Source: Elusimicrobiota bacterium
Lineage (GTDB): Bacteria > Omnitrophota > Gorgyraeia > Zapsychrales > Fredricksoniimonadaceae
NCBI GenBank assembly: GCA_012514595.1
Contig: JAAYZZ010000203.1
Coordinates: 1 to 12,058, forward strand
DNA: 12,058 bases
Reading direction: 5' to 3'
In this document: piece after piece, positions 1 to 6,972 of the stretch
Position numbering within the stretch: position 1 is the first letter of the stretch
How the letters are laid out: each line of letters starts with the position of its first letter
Notes under the pieces: generated by a model
The model's input: the letters and a program-made list of their open reading frames with translations, nothing else
Told to the model about the DNA's origin: nothing
Databases searched by the model: none
Program-made: the position numbers and the translations under genes

Positions 1-203
1 ATTCTCTTGCGGATCCAACCGAATACGATGAGATGAAAGACTGTCAGTTCTTTTCGGCGCGCGCAAACATTTCTTCTTTTCTCGTTCGCGAGGGGGAGTT
101 TGCGGTCTTCTTTTCCGGGGAGTCGCATCGCCCCATGTGTGCCGCCTCTCAAGGGCCGGCCTCTGTTCAGAAGCTCGTCTTTAAGATCCGTATAAAGAAA
201 TAG
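1..203 (+). CDS. YhcH/YjgK/YiaL (DUF386) family protein, 3' end only
   Basis: This reading frame is open from the window edge (codons start at position 3) to TAG at 201-203, giving about 66 C-terminal residues. The residues read EYDEMKDCQFF, then a glycine-poor linker, then EGEFAVFFSGESHRP, and end in LVFKIRIKK. That order matches the C-terminal half of the YhcH/YjgK/YiaL family (NanQ, EbgC), a cupin-like beta-barrel whose members include sialic-acid anomerases and sugar-utilisation accessory proteins. The histidine of the HRP motif (codon 126-128) is a family hallmark and a likely metal or ligand contact. The family is about 150 residues, so roughly 40 percent is visible. The start and upstream neighbours are outside the window, so the substrate cannot be inferred. 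Family assignment is by eye from motif order; I am fairly sure of the family and unsure of the function. Confidence 0.72.
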   Translation, partial: SLADPTEYDEMKDCQFFSARANISSFLVREGEFAVFFSGESHRPMCAASQGPASVQKLVFKIRIKK

Positions 204-222
204 GGCTTTTGCCTTTTTTCTT
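204..222 (+). terminator. Weak candidate terminator after the YhcH-family gene
   Basis: Immediately after the TAG there is a 3-bp G/C stem (GGC 204-206 with GCC 211-213, loop TTTT), followed by TTTTTT at 214-219 and a further T/C-rich run. The stem is short, extendable only by a G-T and an A-T pair, so termination efficiency is doubtful. The position and the T-tract are what support the call. Confidence 0.35.
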
Positions 223-325
223 TCTTTCAGAGGCACAATTTCTATTTTCTCTACAATTTTTTTTAGGATTCTTGTAAGGCATTGAAAATGAAAGGATTGT
301 AAGACTGCTCGTCTTGCCCCGCCCC

Positions 326-355
326 TTGCCGTTTATTTCTTTTGCATGCTATCCT
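326..355 (+). promoter_or_regulatory. Weak candidate sigma70-type promoter for the 1429-aa gene
   Basis: TTGCCG (326-331) and TATCCT (350-355) are separated by 18 nt and lie about 60 nt before the ATG at 417. Matches to the consensus hexamers are only partial. The rest of the 213-nt spacer (204-416) is A/T-rich and holds no gene that I can support. Confidence 0.25.
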
Positions 356-416
356 TTATCATCTCCTGACAGCCAGTGTTTTCGTCTAAAAACCATTTTT
401 TTAAAAAGGACAAAGC

Positions 417-3400
417 ATGAAACGCATCATCTCTTTTGCCGTGACTGTTGCAATGGTGCTTCAGTCGTTTGTGGGTTACGCCCAGCCCGTGTCTCTCCCT
501 GCCCCCGGGACCCTGATCGGCCTTTCCGAGACCTTTGCCCCTGTGGTTCTCAAGGGGATGGTCATGCATCCGGAAGACCCGCTCCTTTTTGATTTTGTTG
601 TGGACAATGGCCAGACCGGGCTTCAAGGCGAGGCGCTTACGGCCCAGGCCACGGAGCTTGTGAAATATTTCCTCGCCGCGCTCGCGGTGCCCAACAAGGA
701 CCTGTGGGTCAACCTCTCTCCGGCGGAGAAGGACCGGATCATGGAGGAAGACCTGGGCCGCACGGCCATGGGTCGCGACATGCTCGCTCAGGATTATATC
801 CTCAAGCAGATGACCGCCTCGCTCATTTATCCCGGGTCCGATCTTGGCGGGAAATTCTGGGATCGTATCTACGCCGAGGCGCAGGCCAAGCTTGGCACGA
901 CGGATATTCCCGTTGATACCATCAACAAGGTGTGGATCGCGCCAAAGGATGCGATCGTGTTCCGGCAGGGGAACCATGTCCTGGTGGCGGATGCGAGGCT
1001 GAAGGTGATGCTGGAGACGGATTATCTGGCAGAGAAGGGCCCACAAGAGATCGCGGAAGATGGAGCACTCGGGTGTCAGGAGTCGGGCGTCGGATGTCAG
1101 GAGGCTGAATTCTCTAAACAGGTCCTGCGTGAAGTCATCATCCCCGTATTAGAGAAGGAAGTCAATGAAGGTAAGAATTTTGCCCAGGTCCGCCAGATTT
1201 TCCACTCGCTCATTCTTGCCAACTGGTACAAGTCCGCGCTGAAGGAAAGTCTGCTGGCGCAGGTCTATTCGGATACCCAAAAGACCAGCGGCATCGAGAT
1301 CGCGGATCCCGTTAAAGAGAAGGAAGCCATTTACGAGCAGTATGTAGAGACCTTTAGGAAGGGTGTCTTCAATTACATTAAAGAGGACGCCGACCCGGTG
1401 ACGGGGGAGATGGTCCCCCGGCAGTACGTTTCGGGCGGTCTGGATGCGGCGGAGTTCACGACCCGCGAGACGGCAAGTCCCTCCCGGGTGACGCCCGTTG
1501 CCGGAAACGCTTCGCAGATCAGATTTAAGATGATGGATGCCAACGCCTCGCGAACGTCCGCCAAGACGTACACCGTCAAGGATGGCGACAGGCTCGAGGA
1601 GATCGCCGCTGTCTTTCAGGTCGATCTCAGGGCCCTGCTCGGGGCCAATGGATTGAAGAGTGGCGAGCCGGTCTATCCGGGACAGACGTTGAGGATCCCC
1701 TCGTCTTCCGACGCGGCCATGGCGGGGGATGCCGATGGCGTTGTTCAGGCGCTCTACGAGAAGATCCCTTCCGACAGGCGGATGCCGATGGACAGGATCG
1801 GCGAATCCAAGGTCGTCGAGGTGCGGGGCCAGATCTCTGAGGCGGTGAACAGGCTGCGCCAGATGATCGATTTCAAGGGGGCGAAGGGACGGGTACCCTC
1901 CGACGAGGAGATCATGGCCGGGCTTATCGACACAAGTGTTTTCTCTCCGGCCTTTTTGGATGCCGGGCTGATGGAACAGTTGGGGGAGGATGTTCCGCCG
2001 ACATTTGTCTTCGACGGAAGCCTTTTGACCACATATCCGGGGAGCAGAAAGCCGATGGTCGTCGCCCTGACGCTGGGCGATGGGTATTTTGCCGCGACCG
2101 CAACATCCGTGAACCTTCCGAATCACGAGAAATATGGCACATGGAAGAGGAAGGGTCTTTTGTCGTCGGGATTTGATCTCAAGAGGTTCCTCCTGGCCAA
2201 GGGCGGGGTCAGGGTCTATCAGTTGGGGAAAGGCGAGAAGGACCTCAAAGGGACGCTCGAGGAGAAATTGCGCGGGGAGCGGAGCAAACCCCTGGCCCTT
2301 GAGGTGGGGGATCTGGCCGTTGGGATGAGCGGGAAGGTCCCCGCCGAGATCCTGTTCGAGGGAGGAAAGACCACGATTGTCGTGGATGAGGGTGTGGATC
2401 ACAAAAAGGCGATACGCTCCTGGGTGAGATCTTCGATCCTTGGGGGCGTTCTGGGGCGTCTTTATGATGCCGGGCCTGATATGGGGAGCGCGGACCTTAT
2501 GGGCGATCTCCAGGATGAGGCCAACAGGGTCCATCGTCTTTTGGGTCTTCCCGAGATCCCGGTCACGACGAGCATTTCCGGAGAGGTCGCCTCCTTTGAC
2601 CACTTCAAATGGACCGTGACCAGCATTTCTGCCTTTGAATCTTTCATGGTCATTTTTCAGGATCCCTGGGTCCGGGAGCGCTACGGGATCAGGGAGAAGG
2701 TCGACGTTGTGATCCAGGGCTTCGGTGATGTGGGCTCGGGTCTTGTGAAATATATCTCAGAAAGATACGGGGATCTTTTGAAGAGCGGAACGATCCGGTT
2801 CGTGGGCGTTGCGGATATTACGGGAGGCGTTTACGATCCCGAGGGTCTTGATATCGGAGAGCTTCTCCGGATGAGAGGCCTTGATCCCAAGGCCCTGTCT
2901 GTTCCTCGGGATTATGTGGCCCCGGAGGGACGTCAGATCCAAAGATGGAAGAGGGAGAAGGATACGGATATCTTTTTTGTCCGTGAGAATGGCGCGGACC
3001 CGGAGCGTTCGGGCATTGCCTTTCCGGCAGCGGGCCCCGGGGTCTTTCAGACTCCGGAAGATGCGCGCAGGCTTAAGTCGGCGGGGATCGACGTTCTAGT
3101 TTCCCCTGCGAATAACGTGCTCAAGGAGAACGCGGGTCTTGAGGCTGTCCTTGAAGAGGCTCGTGTTTTGTATCTGAGCGCTTCCTCGGTGAGCCACGGA
3201 GGCATCCAGACATCGACGGAAGAGGTCTTCCATATCGTCTATGAAGGACTGAAGGCCCTTCGCGAGAAGGTCTCGTCTGATGAGAACGGATGGAAGGCCC
3301 ATATTCAGAGCGGCATCATTGGACTGACCCAGTCTCTGATCATGTGGGAAGTGGGAAAGTTCAAGTCCGCGATCGAGCGCGGGGAGCGGACCACGTTCCA

Positions 3401-4706
3401 TGGGATCCATATGGCCCTGGCGGAGCAGATCCAGGCGCAAAAGGACATTTTGTTGTCTCTGCCTCCCATCCCCATTTTCGAACGGGTGAATGACGAGGTG
3501 CGTTCTGTGTGGGCCCAATATGAGAGGAACGGGGATGCGTTAAATGCCGACCAGAAAGATGCGATCGCTCTGGTGATCATCCTCAACCGTATCGTCGAGG
3601 TGGCACGGACATTTGCCATGTACCCCTGGAGGGATAGGAATAATATTGTGAGGGCAAGGCAGGCCACCCTGAGGAAGATGTTAGAGAACCCTCAAGATGT
3701 TTCGCGCGCGGATCAGAGGATCGCGACATATGAGCTTGGAAGATTCGCGGCCGTGGAGGCCAGGGAAGAGCTTCGCAGGGTGGTTGTGGACCCTCGTTTT
3801 GATTCTTTGGTCCGGGGTCTTGCGGCCGAGGGCTTTGTCTCGATCGGGGAGATGCAGGACGTGCCGTTCCTCCAAGAGGTGGCGCGCAATGCCCGGGCCG
3901 CTGGGCAGTGGGACATCTCCTTTGCGGCCAACCTGGCGGTGGAGCGGATCAGCGCGATCAGGCAGGCCTTTGACGCGGCGGAGGGGGATGCCGGACGTAA
4001 GGCGCTGGCCCATGATCTGGAAGATGTTTTGGCGGCGCAGAACGAAAAGGCGATCCGTGTCGGGAGGATCCTGGGGGTTTTTGATTATGTCCCCGGAGAT
4101 CTTTTCGGGCTCGCATTGGCGAGGTTCCTCGAGGAGGAGCCGTGGCGTCTTGAGGTGGCCGAGGGTCTGGTCGCCCGGGGCGTCAATTTCAGGAATGGAC
4201 AGGGAGCCTCCATTGCCGCTTTGGGGGAGGATCTGTTGGACGGGCGGGCCAATCTTCTGGATGATGCCTTTGATCGACTGAAGGATGTCCTGGCCGTTAA
4301 CCCTGAATTGATCAAGGCCGCCGCCGGGGATCTTGTCCCGTCCCAGGCGATCGATGTGGAGGGCTTCTTTGCGGTCGCTGCCGATCTTTATTCCCGCTCG
4401 GATGCGGCGGAGACGGGGGCGTTCGACGCCGCCGGAACGGCCCTCAAGGGAGGTATCGACTTCGGCAACGGACAGTTCCTCACGGTCATTGACCGCGGGG
4501 CCGACGGTGTTCCGGTGTTCGATCCTGCCCAGGTGGAGATGATCCGCGAGAACCTGAACGGTCTTGTCCCGGTTCCTGTGGGCGCGCCCCAATCGGTCAG
4601 TATGAACGTGTTGTTGGGGTTGGTGACGGACCCGGCCTCCCCAGAGGCGTCTCAGTTGAGTTTTGTGCCTGCGGGTGCGGTGCTGAGAGAAGAGGGGCTG
4701 GTTTAA
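417..4706 (+). CDS. Very large exported LysM / ELFV-dehydrogenase-like / HEAT-like protein
   Basis: This is a 1429-residue protein of unknown function. The start ATG is preceded by AAAAAGGA at about 6 nt. Residues 1-22 look like a Sec signal peptide: KR, a hydrophobic core, and cleavage after G-Y-A22. Residues about 75-345 form a mostly helical region with motifs such as VNLSPAEKDRI, TDIPVDTINKVWI and EVNEGKNFAQVRQIF. Residues 383-430 are a LysM domain (TYTVKDGD start, PGQTLRIP end), known to bind GlcNAc-containing glycans such as peptidoglycan. Residues about 625-960 resemble Glu/Leu/Phe/Val dehydrogenases: LAVGMSGK (K640), FEGGKTTI (K651), AGPDMG (D688), the nucleotide-binding GFGDVG (768-773) and HGGIQTS (S933). 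Residues about 1095-1180 look like HEAT-type helical repeats. No C-terminal anchor or sorting signal is evident. A duplicated 21-nt unit adds residues near 218-229. It is convergent with lpxB. Export and LysM suggest a periplasmic or wall-associated role; the enzymatic role is inference. Confidence 0.85.
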   Translation: MKRIISFAVTVAMVLQSFVGYAQPVSLPAPGTLIGLSETFAPVVLKGMVMHPEDPLLFDFVVDNGQTGLQGEALTAQATELVKYFLAALAVPNKDLWVNLSPAEKDRIMEEDLGRTAMGRDMLAQDYILKQMTASLIYPGSDLGGKFWDRIYAEAQAKLGTTDIPVDTINKVWIAPKDAIVFRQGNHVLVADARLKVMLETDYLAEKGPQEIAEDGALGCQESGVGCQEAEFSKQVLREVIIPVLEKEVNEGKNFAQVRQIFHSLILANWYKSALKESLLAQVYSDTQKTSGIEIADPVKEKEAIYEQYVETFRKGVFNYIKEDADPVTGEMVPRQYVSGGLDAAEFTTRETASPSRVTPVAGNASQIRFKMMDANASRTSAKTYTVKDGDRLEEIAAVFQVDLRALLGANGLKSGEPVYPGQTLRIPSSSDAAMAGDADGVVQALYEKIPSDRRMPMDRIGESKVVEVRGQISEAVNRLRQMIDFKGAKGRVPSDEEIMAGLIDTSVFSPAFLDAGLMEQLGEDVPPTFVFDGSLLTTYPGSRKPMVVALTLGDGYFAATATSVNLPNHEKYGTWKRKGLLSSGFDLKRFLLAKGGVRVYQLGKGEKDLKGTLEEKLRGERSKPLALEVGDLAVGMSGKVPAEILFEGGKTTIVVDEGVDHKKAIRSWVRSSILGGVLGRLYDAGPDMGSADLMGDLQDEANRVHRLLGLPEIPVTTSISGEVASFDHFKWTVTSISAFESFMVIFQDPWVRERYGIREKVDVVIQGFGDVGSGLVKYISERYGDLLKSGTIRFVGVADITGGVYDPEGLDIGELLRMRGLDPKALSVPRDYVAPEGRQIQRWKREKDTDIFFVRENGADPERSGIAFPAAGPGVFQTPEDARRLKSAGIDVLVSPANNVLKENAGLEAVLEEARVLYLSASSVSHGGIQTSTEEVFHIVYEGLKALREKVSSDENGWKAHIQSGIIGLTQSLIMWEVGKFKSAIERGERTTFHGIHMALAEQIQAQKDILLSLPPIPIFERVNDEVRSVWAQYERNGDALNADQKDAIALVIILNRIVEVARTFAMYPWRDRNNIVRARQATLRKMLENPQDVSRADQRIATYELGRFAAVEAREELRRVVVDPRFDSLVRGLAAEGFVSIGEMQDVPFLQEVARNARAAGQWDISFAANLAVERISAIRQAFDAAEGDAGRKALAHDLEDVLAAQNEKAIRVGRILGVFDYVPGDLFGLALARFLEEEPWRLEVAEGLVARGVNFRNGQGASIAALGEDLLDGRANLLDDAFDRLKDVLAVNPELIKAAAGDLVPSQAIDVEGFFAVAADLYSRSDAAETGAFDAAGTALKGGIDFGNGQFLTVIDRGADGVPVFDPAQVEMIRENLNGLVPVPVGAPQSVSMNVLLGLVTDPASPEASQLSFVPAGAVLREEGLV
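1069..1103 (+). repeat. In-frame imperfect 21-nt tandem repeat inside the large gene
   Basis: TCGGGTGTCAGGAG at 1069-1082 recurs as TCGGATGTCAGGAG at 1090-1103 (13 of 14 identical), with a period of 21 nt. Being 7 codons, it preserves the frame and encodes two copies of a G-C-Q-E motif at residues about 219-229. It sits in a linker between the helical segments that end near residue 205 and resume near residue 233. This looks like a small inserted or expanded repeat rather than ancestral coding sequence. Confidence 0.6.
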
Positions 4707-4711
4707 AAGAA

Positions 4712-4797
4712 GCTGCTCTTTGGGCAGCAGGCAGCGGATGGCGGGCGGCAGAGTTCAGATTCTGCTTTCTGCTATTGTTGTCTGCTGCCTTTTATTT
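4712..4797. terminator. Bidirectional terminator / repeat-like hairpin between convergent genes
   Basis: GGCAGCAG (4723-4730) pairs perfectly with CTGCTGCC (4782-4789). The stem extends inwards with further Watson-Crick and G-T pairs to about 4737/4775. A second, smaller hairpin uses GCTGC (4712-4716) and GCAGC (4724-4728). On the plus strand the stem is followed by the T-rich CTTTTATTTCTTT. On the minus strand, reading out of the hairpin gives TTCTTTTAA. This suits two genes whose stop codons lie 85 nt apart: the large gene at 4706 and lpxB at 4792. The interior is rich in CTGCT/GGCAG words, suggesting an interspersed repeat copy. Confidence 0.6.
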
Positions 4798-5940
4798 CTT
4801 TAGTTCTTCTAGAACAACTACCGCCGCCCGGCGGCTCGCGCCGGTCTCGCCGAGAAGGTCCCGCAGGGTCTTGAGGTCTCTTTTCATCGTGTCGCGGTAG
4901 GCTGCATCCTCCAGGATCCGCGCGGTCTCCTTTGCGATCCTTTCGGCGGTACAGTCTTTTTGCAGCAATTCCTCCACGATCTTCCGCCCCGAGATGATGT
5001 TGACAAGGGAAACGAACGGGATCCGGAGGAGCAGCCGGATCAAAAAGGCCGAAAGTGCCGAGGTCTTGTAGACGACCACGAGGGGTTTTTGAAGGACCGC
5101 TGTCTCCAGGGTCGCGGTGCCCGAGGCCACGATCGCGAGGTCGCAGATATTGAGGGTGTTGGTGTAGTTCTCTGTGATTGTGATCCCGTCGTTGGGGGTC
5201 AGGTGCTTGAGGAACATCTCGCGCGGGAGATTGCGGGCCTTGAGGAGAACGATCTGAAGGTGCGGAGCGCTCTTTTTGAGGAGCCGCACGGCTCCTGCCA
5301 TCTCAGGGAGGATCCTGTCGATCTCGTTGCGGCGGGATCCCGGAAGAAGGGCGAGGGTCGTCTTCTCCGTCAAGAGCCCAAGGTCTTTCAGCGTTTCTTC
5401 GCGCGAGCGTGTGGGCTTTAGCTCATCGAGAAGGGGGTGTCCCACGAAATCCGCCCTGAAATTCTTTTTGGCGTAGTATTCCTTTTCAAAGGGAAAGAGG
5501 ACCATCATGCGGTCCACGACGCGTTTGATGGTCTTCAGGCGATATTCCTTCCAGGCCCAGACCTGGGGGCTTACGTAGTAGAGGACCTTTGTTCCGAGCG
5601 CCTTAGCCTTTTTCGCGAGCCGCAGGTTGAATCCCGGATAATCCACAAGAAGGACCGCGTCGGGTTTCTCGTCGCGGATCTTTTTGACGCACAGGGCAAA
5701 GACCGTCTTGATGCGGGGAAAATGTTTGATCACTTCCGTAAAACCGATGACCGCGAGCTGATTGATGTCCGCAAAGGTCTCGACACCCGCCCGGCGCAGG
5801 CGTTCGCCGCCCACCCCGATGAAGCGGATGCCGGGAGAGGATCTTTTGATCTCCTCGACGAGAGAAGCGGCGCGCATATCGCCGGATTCTTCGCCGGCGA
5901 CGACAAGGATCGTTGGGGAGCGACCGAAAAGATTTGCCAT
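4792..5940 (-). CDS. lpxB: Lipid-A-disaccharide synthase
   Basis: LpxB (glycosyltransferase family 19) joins UDP-2,3-diacylglucosamine to lipid X, releasing UDP and forming the tetraacyl disaccharide precursor of lipid A at the inner face of the cytoplasmic membrane. The 382-residue product has the family length (E. coli LpxB is also 382). Visible motifs in order are: GEESGD (16-21); VGGERL; DYPGFN with D100, the position of the essential Asp in characterised LpxB; YYVSPQVWAWK (from 121); GHP (167-169); LLPGSR..E (198-206); ASGTATLE (272-279); and VNIISGRKIVEELLQ near 313-327. The C-terminal helices are complete. The only nearby upstream in-frame alternative start is a CTG one codon earlier, before a stop. 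No Shine-Dalgarno is visible, and the candidate promoter predicts a very short leader. It stands alone here, without lpxA, lpxD or fabZ next to it. Confident assignment. Confidence 0.96.
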   Translation of the reverse strand: MANLFGRSPTILVVAGEESGDMRAASLVEEIKRSSPGIRFIGVGGERLRRAGVETFADINQLAVIGFTEVIKHFPRIKTVFALCVKKIRDEKPDAVLLVDYPGFNLRLAKKAKALGTKVLYYVSPQVWAWKEYRLKTIKRVVDRMMVLFPFEKEYYAKKNFRADFVGHPLLDELKPTRSREETLKDLGLLTEKTTLALLPGSRRNEIDRILPEMAGAVRLLKKSAPHLQIVLLKARNLPREMFLKHLTPNDGITITENYTNTLNICDLAIVASGTATLETAVLQKPLVVVYKTSALSAFLIRLLLRIPFVSLVNIISGRKIVEELLQKDCTAERIAKETARILEDAAYRDTMKRDLKTLRDLLGETGASRRAAVVVLEELKK

Positions 5941-5951
5941 CAGAGAATCTC

Positions 5952-5980
5952 AAAATAACAAACCGTTCCCCAAAAGTCAA
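5952..5980 (-). promoter_or_regulatory. Sigma70-type promoter for lpxB
   Basis: On the minus strand, TTGACT (5980-5975) and TATTTT (5957-5952) are separated by exactly 17 nt. The -35 box matches 5 of 6 and the -10 box 4 of 6 consensus bases. A start 6-8 nt beyond the -10 box would fall near 5945, only a few nt before the ATG at 5940, predicting an almost leaderless mRNA. This fits the absence of a ribosome-binding site. Confidence 0.55.
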
Positions 5981-6001
5981 CGAAGGGCTTTTCCGAGGGG
6001 C

Positions 6002-6031
6002 TGGACAGCTCGCCGGGTCTTCTGGTAGGAT
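6002..6031 (+). promoter_or_regulatory. Sigma70-type promoter for folE-folB-fxsA
   Basis: TGGACA (6002-6007, 5 of 6) and TAGGAT (6026-6031, 4 of 6) are spaced 18 nt apart. The predicted start near 6038 leaves a short leader that contains the AAAGGA ribosome-binding site at 6045-6050, before the folE ATG at 6056. It is back to back with the lpxB promoter in the 115-nt divergent spacer. Confidence 0.45.
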
Positions 6032-6055
6032 AGCCCGCCAAACGAAAGGAAGATC

Positions 6056-6601
6056 ATGAAGATCGAGGACGTTTACAGAGAGCTTCTTGTGTCCATCGGA
6101 GAGGATACTGGTCGTGACGGCCTCAGGGCGACCCCTGAACGCGCCGCGCGGGCCCTGACCTTTCTGACCGCGGGGTATCGTCAGAGTGTTGAGGATGTCA
6201 TCAACGGAGCGATCTTTGATTCTGACAACGATGAGATGATCATCGTCAAGGATATCGAGCTTTATTCGCTCTGTGAGCATCATCTGTTGCCTTTTTTCGG
6301 CAAGTGCCACGTGGGCTACATCCCCAAGGGCAAGGTGATGGGGCTCTCCAAGGTCGCGCGCATCGTGGATGTCTTCGCGAGGCGCCTTCAGATCCAGGAG
6401 AACCTGACAAAACAGATCGCGGATGCGATCAGCAGACATACCGGGGCCCAGGGGGTGGCGGTCGTCATCGAGGCCAAGCATCTGTGCATGATGATGCGCG
6501 GGGTGGAGAAGCAAAATTCCGTCATGAAGACCTCCTGCATGCTGGGGGCGTTCCGCTCCCAGATCTCGACGAGAAATGAATTCCTGAGCCTGATCGCGTG
6601 A
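6056..6601 (+). CDS. folE: GTP cyclohydrolase I
   Basis: FolE converts GTP to 7,8-dihydroneopterin triphosphate and formate, the entry step of tetrahydrofolate synthesis. The 181-residue product is typical of the compact bacterial form. Motifs seen: LRATPERAARAL (23-34); SLCEHHLLPFFGK (71-83); GLSKVARIVDVFARRLQ (96-112); and VIEAKHLCMMMRG (137-149). C73, H76 and C144 match the zinc ligands and H75 and H142 the catalytic histidines of the E. coli enzyme, so the active site looks complete. AAAGGA lies 5 nt before the ATG. It is the first gene of a rightward cluster: its TGA is followed after 14 nt by the folB ATG, and FolB acts later in the same pathway. Confidence 0.97.
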   Translation: MKIEDVYRELLVSIGEDTGRDGLRATPERAARALTFLTAGYRQSVEDVINGAIFDSDNDEMIIVKDIELYSLCEHHLLPFFGKCHVGYIPKGKVMGLSKVARIVDVFARRLQIQENLTKQIADAISRHTGAQGVAVVIEAKHLCMMMRGVEKQNSVMKTSCMLGAFRSQISTRNEFLSLIA

Positions 6602-6603
6602 TC

Positions 6604-6609
6604 GAGGGG
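6604..6609 (+). promoter_or_regulatory. Ribosome-binding site that decides the folB start
   Basis: GAGGGG lies 6 nt before the ATG at 6616. The alternative GTG at 6598, overlapping the folE stop, has no such sequence at a workable distance and would add six residues not typical of FolB. I therefore place the start at 6616. Confidence 0.6.
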
Positions 6610-6615
6610 ATACCG

Positions 6616-6972
6616 ATGGATATGATCGAGATCAGGGGCCTTAAACTCCGCTGTCTGATCGGGACCGAGGAATGGGAACGCCGGAAGGCGCAGGAGATCT
6701 TCCTGACGATCGCCGTTCTTTTTGATGCCGCTCGTGCGGGGGAGAGTGACGATCTCAACGATACCGTGGACTACAAGGCCCTCCAAGGGAAGGTCATCCG
6801 CCTGGTCGAGGCCTCGCGGTTCTTCCTTCTTGAGAAGCTGGGGGCGGAAATCCTGCGCCTGGCTCTGGAGGACCCCCGGGTCCTGGAGGCCAGGGTCACG
6901 ATCGAGAAGCCCCGGGCGCTCAAGTTTGTGCGGACGGTCGCGGTCACGCTCTCCCGAAAAAGAGGGGAATGA
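6616..6972 (+). CDS. folB: Dihydroneopterin aldolase
   Basis: FolB cleaves 7,8-dihydroneopterin to 6-hydroxymethyl-7,8-dihydropterin and glycolaldehyde (and can epimerise it) in folate synthesis. The 118-residue product has the usual length, with family motifs in order: IGTEEWERRKAQ (15-26), DDLNDTVDYKAL (45-56), VEASRFFLLEKL (64-75) and IEKPRAL (96-102). Y53, E65 and K98 match residues used for pterin binding and catalysis in characterised FolB. It follows folE by 14 nt, and its stop overlaps the fxsA start in an ATGA arrangement, so translational coupling is likely. With FolE it supplies two early steps; the intervening phosphatase and HppK, FolP are not in the window. An alternative GTG start at 6598 would overlap folE. 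Confidence 0.94.
   Translation: MDMIEIRGLKLRCLIGTEEWERRKAQEIFLTIAVLFDAARAGESDDLNDTVDYKALQGKVIRLVEASRFFLLEKLGAEILRLALEDPRVLEARVTIEKPRALKFVRTVAVTLSRKRGE

Noticed and set aside
314..592. Small plus-strand open frame of 92 codons around the start of the large gene
   Set aside because: It overlaps the signal-peptide coding region in another frame, has no motif, and its first part lies in the A/T-rich leader.
1149..2603. Long minus-strand open frame (484 codons) opposite the large gene
   Set aside because: It is antisense to a well-supported plus-strand gene, its translation is rich in Arg, Gly, Pro and His with no recognisable motif, and it has no ribosome-binding site that I can see. High-GC codon use opens such shadows.
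4915..5958. Plus-strand frames of 153 and 173 codons within lpxB
   Set aside because: They are antisense to a complete LpxB whose motifs are all present.
6598..6615. GTG start for folB overlapping the folE stop
   Set aside because: No ribosome-binding site at a suitable distance; GAGGGG precedes the ATG at 6616. It is not fully excluded, since stop-start overlaps do occur.
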